Below, in pieces: positions 58,082 to 64,000 of a DNA stretch of 64,000 nucleotides. This stretch comes from an uncultured Bacteroidales bacterium (GTDB lineage Bacteria > Bacteroidota > Bacteroidia > Bacteroidales > UBA932). The position numbers were made by a program, and so were the translations under genes. The notes beneath the pieces are model-generated. The model worked only from the letters and a program-made list of their open reading frames with translations. It did no database searches and was not told the DNA's origin. Positions within the stretch are counted from its first letter, which is position 1; every line of letters starts with the position of its first letter. The stretch lies in the NCBI GenBank assembly GCA_945487035.1, contig CALYTI010000005.1, positions 41,950 to 105,949 on the forward strand. The letters are read 5' to 3'.

Positions 58082-59198
58082 GAAACTGAGAGTAATAATA
58101 AGCGGTGGCGGCACGGGAGGACATATCTTCCCCGCCATCTCGATTGCGAACCGCTTCAAGGAGGTGAATCCGGAAACGGAAATCCTCTTTGTGGGCGCGA
58201 ACGGCAGGATGGAAATGGAAAAGGTTCCTGCTGCGGGCTACCGCATCGTAGGTCTTCCGATTTCAGGACTGCAGCGCAAGCTCAGCCTCAAAAACATACT
58301 TCACGACATAGCCCTGCCTTTCAAAACCCTCTACAGCAGGGCCAAGGCCCGCAAACTCATACGGGAATTCAAGCCGGACATAGCCGTAGGCGTGGGAGGA
58401 TATGCGAGCGCCCCCCTGCTGATGGCTGCAACGCGCGCCCACATTCCGTCCCTGATTCAGGAGCAGAACGGCTTTGCCGGGCTCACCAACAGGATGCTCG
58501 GAGGAAAGGTGGACAGGATTTGCGTTGCCTACGAGGGTATGGAGCGCTTCTTCCCTGCCGATAAGCTGGTGATGAGCGGCAATCCTATCCGTTCTTCGAT
58601 ACGTCCCGCTACACCGGAAGTCAGGGCGCAGGCTCTTGCATACTACGGACTGGATGCTGCGAAGAAGCATCTGCTGATAGTAGGCGGCAGCCTTGGCTGC
58701 GGCACCCTCAACCGCACCTTAATGGCCTGGATTGAGGCCGGATGCCCTGGAGGCGAAGATGTGGAGATACTCTGGCAGTGCGGCAAATATTACGAGAAGG
58801 AGGTAGCCGCCTTTATGCAGGGACGCGAGCTGCCTGCCATCCGCTGGTCCGCCTTCATCGAGAGGATGGACTATGCCTACGCTGCGGCAGACCTGATTGT
58901 TTCGCGCTCCGGCGCTTCTTCGGTTTCGGAAATATGCGCCTGCGGCAAGGCCTGCATCTTCGTACCTTCACCTAATGTGGCCGAAGACCACCAGACCCAC
59001 AATGCAATGGCCCTGGTGAGCAGAAGTGCAGCCGAAATGGTGCGCGACGCAGATGCCCCGAAGCAGCTTATGGACAAGGCTCTTGCCCTCGTGCACGATA
59101 AGGCTCGGATAGCAGAAATGGAACAGAATGCATTCGCGATGGCATTGCCGGACGCAGCGGCGACCATCGTGGACTGCGCATACGGGATATTGAGATGA
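58071..59198 (+). CDS. murG: UDP-GlcNAc transferase MurG
   Basis: Converts lipid I to lipid II at the inner membrane. The 375-aa protein starts at 58071 (MEYRKLRVIISGGGTGGHIFP) inside the end of ftsW. Other motifs: GVGGYASAPLLMAATRAHIPSLIQEQN, LLIVGGSLGCGTLN and IVSRSGASSVSEICACGKACIFVPSP for UDP-GlcNAc binding. It overlaps the murC start by 4 bases. Confidence 0.96.
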   Translation: MEYRKLRVIISGGGTGGHIFPAISIANRFKEVNPETEILFVGANGRMEMEKVPAAGYRIVGLPISGLQRKLSLKNILHDIALPFKTLYSRAKARKLIREFKPDIAVGVGGYASAPLLMAATRAHIPSLIQEQNGFAGLTNRMLGGKVDRICVAYEGMERFFPADKLVMSGNPIRSSIRPATPEVRAQALAYYGLDAAKKHLLIVGGSLGCGTLNRTLMAWIEAGCPGGEDVEILWQCGKYYEKEVAAFMQGRELPAIRWSAFIERMDYAYAAADLIVSRSGASSVSEICACGKACIFVPSPNVAEDHQTHNAMALVSRSAAEMVRDADAPKQLMDKALALVHDKARIAEMEQNAFAMALPDAAATIVDCAYGILR

Positions 59199-60547
59199 AG
59201 CAAGTATATTTCATAGGAATTGGCGGAATAGGGATGAGTGCCATCGCCCGCTACTTCAAGTTCAAGGGGCTTGAGGTGTCAGGCTACGACCGCACCCCAA
59301 GCGAACTTACCCGCGAACTTGAGAAGGAGGGCATTGCCGTCCACTATGAGGACCGCCCGGACCTGATTCCAAAGGATAAAGAAGGGACCCTGGTGGTCTA
59401 TACCCCTGCGATTCCCCAGGAGCTCGGAGAGCTGCGCGCTGTCCGGGAGGGCGGCTACAAAGTGGTGAAACGCTCGCAGATTCTGGGCGAAATCACCCGC
59501 GGCCAATGCTGCCTGGCGGTTGCAGGAACCCACGGAAAGACTACGACATCCACTCTGGTGGCGCATATTCTCACCTCCTGCGGTGAGGGCTGTTCGGCCT
59601 TCCTCGGAGGCATTTCACGCAACTACGGCACCAATATGCTGATGAGCCACAATCCCGTGGTTGTAGCCGAAGCGGACGAGTTCGACCGCTCCTTCCACCA
59701 GCTCCACCCGCAGATTGCAGCGATTACCGCTATGGACGCAGACCATCTCGACATATACGGAGACCTGGAGCACGTGCAGCAGGCCTACAGGATTTTCGCT
59801 TCGCAGGTCAGCGATGTGCTTATCCACAAGCTCGGACTGCCTCTGGAGCGCAGCGTGACGGGGGCAAAGATGTACAGCTACCATACGGACGACAGCAGGG
59901 CCGATTTCAGGGCGGAACGCCTGAGGCTCTCCTCCGACGGCCACTACACTTATGACCTTGTGACCCCTCAAGGTACTGTGGAGGACATAAGGGTCGGAAC
60001 CCTGGGCAAGCTCAATGTCGAGAACAGCATTGCTGCCGCAGCCATAGCCCTGTGCCACGGAGTGGCTCCGGAGGATGTGCGCAAGGCCATTGGCAGCTAT
60101 ATGGGAGCGAAGCGCCGCCTGGAGGAGTATGTCAACTCTCCAAAGCTGACCTTCATTGACGACTATGCCCACCATCCGGCGGAACTTGCCGCAAGCATCT
60201 CCTCCATCAGGGAAATATTCCCGGGCAGGAAGCTGACAGCCATCTTCCAGCCTCACCTCTACACCAGGACAAGGGACTTCGCACCGGAATTTGCCCGCGC
60301 CCTCAGCCTTGCTGACAGGGTAGTTCTGCTGGACATATATCCCGCAAGGGAACTGCCTATAGAAGGTGTAAGTTCGGAGATGATTTTCAAAGATGTGACT
60401 GCCCCGCAAAAAGTGCTGCTCTGCAAAGAACAGCTGCTCGAATGGGTTGAGCAGGACAATCAGGCTGATGTGGTGGTGACCTTCGGTGCCGGCAACATAG
60501 ACAGGCTGGTGGAGCCTATTGCAGAAATACTCCGAAAAAGGATTTAG
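59195..60547 (+). CDS. murC: UDP-MurNAc-L-alanine ligase MurC
   Basis: First amino acid ligase of the peptidoglycan stem. The 450-aa protein shows YFIGIGGIGMSAIARYF, ATP loop AVAGTHGKTTTSTLVAHIL, EADEFDRSFHQLHP and FIDDYAHHPAELAAS, plus the C-terminal VVTFGAGNID. It follows murG with an ATGA overlap and precedes ftsQ by 3 bases. Confidence 0.97.
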   Translation: MKQVYFIGIGGIGMSAIARYFKFKGLEVSGYDRTPSELTRELEKEGIAVHYEDRPDLIPKDKEGTLVVYTPAIPQELGELRAVREGGYKVVKRSQILGEITRGQCCLAVAGTHGKTTTSTLVAHILTSCGEGCSAFLGGISRNYGTNMLMSHNPVVVAEADEFDRSFHQLHPQIAAITAMDADHLDIYGDLEHVQQAYRIFASQVSDVLIHKLGLPLERSVTGAKMYSYHTDDSRADFRAERLRLSSDGHYTYDLVTPQGTVEDIRVGTLGKLNVENSIAAAAIALCHGVAPEDVRKAIGSYMGAKRRLEEYVNSPKLTFIDDYAHHPAELAASISSIREIFPGRKLTAIFQPHLYTRTRDFAPEFARALSLADRVVLLDIYPARELPIEGVSSEMIFKDVTAPQKVLLCKEQLLEWVEQDNQADVVVTFGAGNIDRLVEPIAEILRKRI

Positions 60548-60550
60548 CTT

Positions 60551-61291
60551 ATGAAACGCGCAGTCAGAATCACATTGCAGAGTCTTTTCTTCCTGGTGTT
60601 CCTGGCCGGGATGGGAACCCTTCTGTACTTGTCTGCACAGAAGCGGCACCGGATTTCCTGCTCGGAGCTGCGCGTCAACATAGTGGATGGCGAGAAATTC
60701 GTTACCGCGCAGCAGATTGACGCTTTCATTCTCCGTGCCTACGGCGTATGCCGCGGTGAAAGAATCGATTCCATAGGACTGGACAGGATTGAGCGCCTGA
60801 TTTGCAGCAGAGACGAGGTGAAGGGATGCGAAACCTGGGTTACGGAAGACGGAGTGCTCCACGTGGATGTGCTGCAGCGCACTCCGGTGATGCGTTTCAA
60901 CAAAAATGGAGAAGGCTACTATGTTGATGCCGAAGGCTATATCTTCCCTCTCGGAGACAACTACGAAGCGCCTGTGCCGGTAATCGACAGCGACCTCAAG
61001 AAAGGCTTCGACTCGGACTGGCTTCACAGCGCCATTGCTCTGGTTACAAAAATGAGCGCAAGCCCGGTGTGGAAGGACAGAATCGTGGGCTATGAGGTGG
61101 ATGACCGCGGGGATTTCATACTCCGTTCGGAGCAAACCTGCTTTATATGGGGCGATTTCTGCGATGGCGCCCGTAAACTCTCCTGTCTCGAAAAATATTA
61201 CAACCGCATACTGCCCGGATGCAGTGCGGATGAACCATATACTACCGTGAATCTAAAATATAAAGGACAAATAATATGCAGGAAAGATTAA
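60551..61291 (+). CDS. ftsQ: Cell division protein FtsQ
   Basis: This bitopic divisome protein of 246 aa has one transmembrane helix (LQSLFFLVFLAGMGTLLYLS), a POTRA-like region (about 35-105, LRVNIVDGEKFVTAQQIDAFI and DEVKGCETWVTEDGVLHVDV with RTPVMRF), then the beta domain (YYVDAEGYIFPLGDNY). The family is divergent, but topology and position between murC and ftsA support it. It overlaps ftsA by 16 bases. Confidence 0.9.
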   Translation: MKRAVRITLQSLFFLVFLAGMGTLLYLSAQKRHRISCSELRVNIVDGEKFVTAQQIDAFILRAYGVCRGERIDSIGLDRIERLICSRDEVKGCETWVTEDGVLHVDVLQRTPVMRFNKNGEGYYVDAEGYIFPLGDNYEAPVPVIDSDLKKGFDSDWLHSAIALVTKMSASPVWKDRIVGYEVDDRGDFILRSEQTCFIWGDFCDGARKLSCLEKYYNRILPGCSADEPYTTVNLKYKGQIICRKD

Positions 61292-62730
61292 TTGCGGCTG
61301 TCGATCTCGGGTCTTTCAAGACCTCCTTGTCCGTCAGCAAGGTCGAGAACGGCGGAACCCAGGTTCTCTATTACAGGGAACTGCCTTCGGAGGGTGTGCT
61401 CAGGGGCAATATCTTCAATCCGAAGAAGGCGTGCGGACCTCTGCGCACGCTCATTGCCGATGCGCAGGAATCCCTCGGAATCAACATCAGCAGCATTGCA
61501 GTGGCGCTTCCGAGATGGAATGTAAAGGCGGAAAGCGTGGAGTTTTCCACCGACAGGAGCGATGCTGACGAGTTTATCAGTGAAGAGGAAGTTGCTGCCC
61601 TCAAGGAAATGGCACGCAACGACTACAGCGGGAAGCTGCCTGCCGACTGCCAGGTCTATGGGGCTGTGGCCCAGTCATTCTCTACCGAAGACTTGTTTCA
61701 GGTGAGCGAAGATGATGTAGTAGGCGTAACCGGAGCTATGCTGACCGGACGCTTCCTCATATTTTCCGGGCCAAAGAAGCCTATCAGCAATATTGACAAG
61801 CTTGCAAACGAACTCGGACTCGCCGTTTGCGAAGAGCTGTTCGTACCGGAAATCGAGGCCGACTGCGTGCTGACCGAGGATGAAAAGGAGCACGGAGTTG
61901 CCCTTGTGGAGATAGGAGGAGGCATTACTTCCGTTGCCGTGTTCTACCGCGGCATAATGCGCAGCTATGCGGCCTTCCCGTTCGGAGGCAAGTCCATAAC
62001 CAATGACATACGTCAGGAATGCGGCATTCAGGAAGCCCTTGCGGAGAACATCAAGCTCGGCTACGGCGGCTGTATGCCTGACAGGCTGCTCTCCCTTGGT
62101 GAAAAAATACTCCAGATTGAAGACGGCAGGACCGGTGACTGCCAGCAGCTGCCGGTGAAATATCTTTCCGAAATCATCGGAAGCCGTATGCACGAAATTG
62201 CGGAGGCCGTCCTGCACCTTATCGGGGAAAGCGGCTATTCCGACAACCTGCGCGGAGGCATAGTTCTGACCGGAGGTGCGAGCGAACTGCTCAGCTGCTC
62301 TTCCCTCTTTGCGGACATGTCGGGAGTGAACTGCCGCATCGCATACCCTCACGGCAACGGAGTGCTGACCGAAGGCTGCGAAGACATCGAAAGCACCTCG
62401 GCTGCAGCCCAGATGGCAATGGTTTCTGTGCTTAAGGACTACACCCACATCAACTGCGGTGCAGAGCTGAAGGAGCAGGAAGAACCGACTCCGGCCCCTG
62501 AAATCAAGGAGGTTGAAATAACTGCCGATACCGGGGACGGCACCCTTTTCCAGCACGATGAAGCCTATCAGGAGGCGAAGGTCAATAAGCCTGAGAAAAA
62601 GGATGTCAAACCCAGGAAGAAGCCAAATACAAAAAACCGCGTAGTCAACTTCTTTGACAAGTTGGCGGGAAATGTGGGCTCAATGTACGACAACATGGGA
62701 AAATCCAGCGAAGAACAAGAGGAGAAATAA
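61276..62730 (+). CDS. ftsA: Cell division protein FtsA
   Basis: Actin-like membrane tether of FtsZ. The 484-aa protein has phosphate-1 loop AAVDLGSFKTSLSV, HGVALVEIGGGITSVAVF (phosphate 2) and IVLTGGASELLSC (adenosine motif). After the core comes a long acidic and proline-rich linker (about 390-440) and an amphipathic C-terminal segment (NRVVNFFDKLAGNVGSMYDN) that probably binds the membrane. Longer than E. coli FtsA (420) owing to this tail, as common in Bacteroidetes. Confidence 0.95.
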   Translation: MQERLIAAVDLGSFKTSLSVSKVENGGTQVLYYRELPSEGVLRGNIFNPKKACGPLRTLIADAQESLGINISSIAVALPRWNVKAESVEFSTDRSDADEFISEEEVAALKEMARNDYSGKLPADCQVYGAVAQSFSTEDLFQVSEDDVVGVTGAMLTGRFLIFSGPKKPISNIDKLANELGLAVCEELFVPEIEADCVLTEDEKEHGVALVEIGGGITSVAVFYRGIMRSYAAFPFGGKSITNDIRQECGIQEALAENIKLGYGGCMPDRLLSLGEKILQIEDGRTGDCQQLPVKYLSEIIGSRMHEIAEAVLHLIGESGYSDNLRGGIVLTGGASELLSCSSLFADMSGVNCRIAYPHGNGVLTEGCEDIESTSAAAQMAMVSVLKDYTHINCGAELKEQEEPTPAPEIKEVEITADTGDGTLFQHDEAYQEAKVNKPEKKDVKPRKKPNTKNRVVNFFDKLAGNVGSMYDNMGKSSEEQEEK

Positions 62731-62733
62731 GCT

Positions 62734-63963
62734 ATGACAGAAGACAATATAATGATAGCTCCGGTTGATTGGCCTACCTCTGATGCAATTATCAAAGTGC
62801 TCGGAGTCGGAGGAGGCGGCTGCAATGCAGTCAACTATATGTACCGCAAAAACATCCAGGGATGCAGTTTTGTGGTCTGCAACACCGACGCCCAGGCTCT
62901 CGGACGCAGCGATGTCCCTGTGAAGGTGCAGATGGGCAAGGGTCTGGGAGCAGGCACCAACCCGACCAAAGGTCGCAATGCGGCCATAGAGAGCCAGGAC
63001 GAAATCGCCCTCAAGGTGCTGGACGACAACACCAAGATGCTGTTCATTACAGCCGGAATGGGAGGCGGCACCGGCACGGGCGCCACACCTGTCATCGCCA
63101 AGCTGGCCAAAGACAAGGGCATACTGACCGTAGCCGTTGTGACCCTGCCTTTCCGCAATGAGGGTCGCGAAGTGCTTTCCAGGGCTGTGGACGGCATACA
63201 CGAGCTCGAAAAGAATGTGGACAGCCTCATTATCATCAATAATGAGAAACTCTACGAGTTCTTCGGAGACCACCTGATTCAGGACGCCTTTCCGAAGGCC
63301 GATGAGGTGCTCGCAACGGCAGTGAGGGGCATCATAGAAATCATCAAGAAGCCGGGCTACATCAATGTGGACTTCGAAGATATCCAGACTATGATGCGCG
63401 GCAGCGGAATGGCCCTGATGGGCTGCGGTACCGGAAGCGGACCGAACCGCATCGACGATGCCATCAAGCAGGCTTTCGAGTCTCCGCTCCTCAACGACTT
63501 CGACCTGAAGACCGCCAAGAATGTGCTTATCAACATCACTTCCGGCAACAATGAGAAGGGGCTGACGATGAACGACCTGAGCCAAATCAACGAAAAAATC
63601 GCAAGCTACACCGGAGGTGCCAACAATTTCAAGCACGGTCTCATCTGGGATGACGACCCTGAAATAGGGGATACGATTCACATTACCGCCATCGCAACCG
63701 GCTTCAGAATCAATGCAGTGCTGGGCCCGGATGTGGATGCCGGAACCATTATTTCAATTCCTGCCGACTATGTTTTTGACAAGTCCGGAGGAAAATCCGG
63801 AGAGATTCCGCTGGACACTACTTCACACATAGGATTCAATACGGCTGCCAACAAGTCCAGGTTCAAATACGACCCTGAAAACCCGCCGGTACTTCTAACC
63901 GGTGAGGAAAGCAAGCTCAACGAACTGGAAATCACACCTGCAATCAGAAGAATACAGAAATGA
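62734..63963 (+). CDS. ftsZ: Cell division GTPase FtsZ
   Basis: Tubulin-like GTPase that builds the Z ring. The 409-aa protein shows VLGVGGGGCNAVNYM, the tubulin signature FITAGMGGGTGTGATPV, and PFRNEGREVLSRAVDGI. The C-terminal linker is short and ends in LNELEITPAIRRIQK, probably the peptide that binds FtsA. Its stop overlaps the next ATG by 4 bases (ATGA). Confidence 0.97.
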   Translation: MTEDNIMIAPVDWPTSDAIIKVLGVGGGGCNAVNYMYRKNIQGCSFVVCNTDAQALGRSDVPVKVQMGKGLGAGTNPTKGRNAAIESQDEIALKVLDDNTKMLFITAGMGGGTGTGATPVIAKLAKDKGILTVAVVTLPFRNEGREVLSRAVDGIHELEKNVDSLIIINNEKLYEFFGDHLIQDAFPKADEVLATAVRGIIEIIKKPGYINVDFEDIQTMMRGSGMALMGCGTGSGPNRIDDAIKQAFESPLLNDFDLKTAKNVLINITSGNNEKGLTMNDLSQINEKIASYTGGANNFKHGLIWDDDPEIGDTIHITAIATGFRINAVLGPDVDAGTIISIPADYVFDKSGGKSGEIPLDTTSHIGFNTAANKSRFKYDPENPPVLLTGEESKLNELEITPAIRRIQK

Positions 63964-64000
63964 GAAAGACAAGAGTAAGATTTGCGCCATCCCCGACCGG
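63960..64000 (+). CDS. gltX: Glutamyl-tRNA synthetase, first 13 codons (runs off window)
   Basis: The ATG overlapping the ftsZ stop opens MRKTRVRFAPSPT with GG at the edge, the start of the class I synthetase signature RVRFAPSPTG-x-x-HIGG. Only 41 bases are visible, but this string is highly characteristic of GltX (a GlnS-type enzyme is the alternative). It appears translationally coupled to ftsZ. Confidence 0.75.
   Translation, partial: MRKTRVRFAPSPT

Noticed and set aside
59615-61135. 506-aa minus-strand ORF across murC and ftsQ
   Set aside because: It is antisense to two intact, well recognised genes and its translation shows no family features; GC-rich codon usage creates long open antisense frames here.

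Overview
The window is a chromosomal segment of a Bacteroidota bacterium, almost certainly of the order Bacteroidales. The evidence is a SusC/SusD pair, many lipoprotein signals, BspA-type leucine-rich repeats, repeated matches to the Bacteroidetes promoter (-7 box TAnnTTTG, in one case with TTTG 19 bases upstream), and a division/cell wall cluster in the order usual for this phylum. I cannot name the genus from sequence alone.

Layout. (1) 1-14.2 kb, minus strand: a polysaccharide-utilization-like operon reading glycerophosphodiester phosphodiesterase, GlpT-type glycerol-3-phosphate antiporter, HAD phosphatase, a GH13-esterase fusion, a calcineurin-like phosphoesterase, SusC, SusD and a surface lipoprotein cut by the window edge. 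The mix suggests use of a glycerol-phosphate-containing glycan or glycerophosphodiester. (2) 14.2-22.7 kb: a GH3 beta-glucosidase translationally coupled to uvrA, a CotH-family lipoprotein, and on the plus strand an EamA transporter and recO. (3) 22.6-37.9 kb: an accessory island. The 3' end of recO plus its downstream sequence recurs at 32.9 and 37.6 kb, and the downstream part alone at 28.3 kb, so the island reads as three repeat-bounded modules. Module 1 holds an AAA ATPase bracketed by inverted hairpins, a truncated integrase, and a four-gene operon (PD-(D/E)XK-like protein, RNase J-like beta-CASP hydrolase, small protein, HAD phosphatase of the RNA-repair type). Module 2 holds an MmeI-like type IIG restriction-modification enzyme, a membrane-anchored NERD protein and a voltage-gated-type ion channel on one strand. 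Module 3 holds a BspA surface lipoprotein with a recent internal duplication, a small peptide gene, a short HTH protein, an unrecognised protein and a candidate structured RNA of about 320 nt. Several families of nested palindromes sit between modules. (4) 38.1-49.6 kb: housekeeping genes: a glutaminase with an internal in-frame deletion, the operon U32 peptidase - S41 protease - RdgB, a polyprenyl synthase, rsgA-MATE, a secreted YD-like protein, RNase R and a NAGPA-domain lipoprotein. (5) 49.6-64 kb: the dcw cluster rsmH-ftsL-ftsI-murE-mraY-murD-ftsW-murG-murC-ftsQ-ftsA-ftsZ, tightly packed with overlapping start and stop codons, followed by the first codons of gltX.

The strongest candidates for undescribed biology are the island architecture at recO, the two multi-gene cargo operons (nuclease/beta-CASP/HAD and type IIG/NERD/ion channel), and the structured RNA. 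All functional statements rest on motifs read by eye; no database search was possible.
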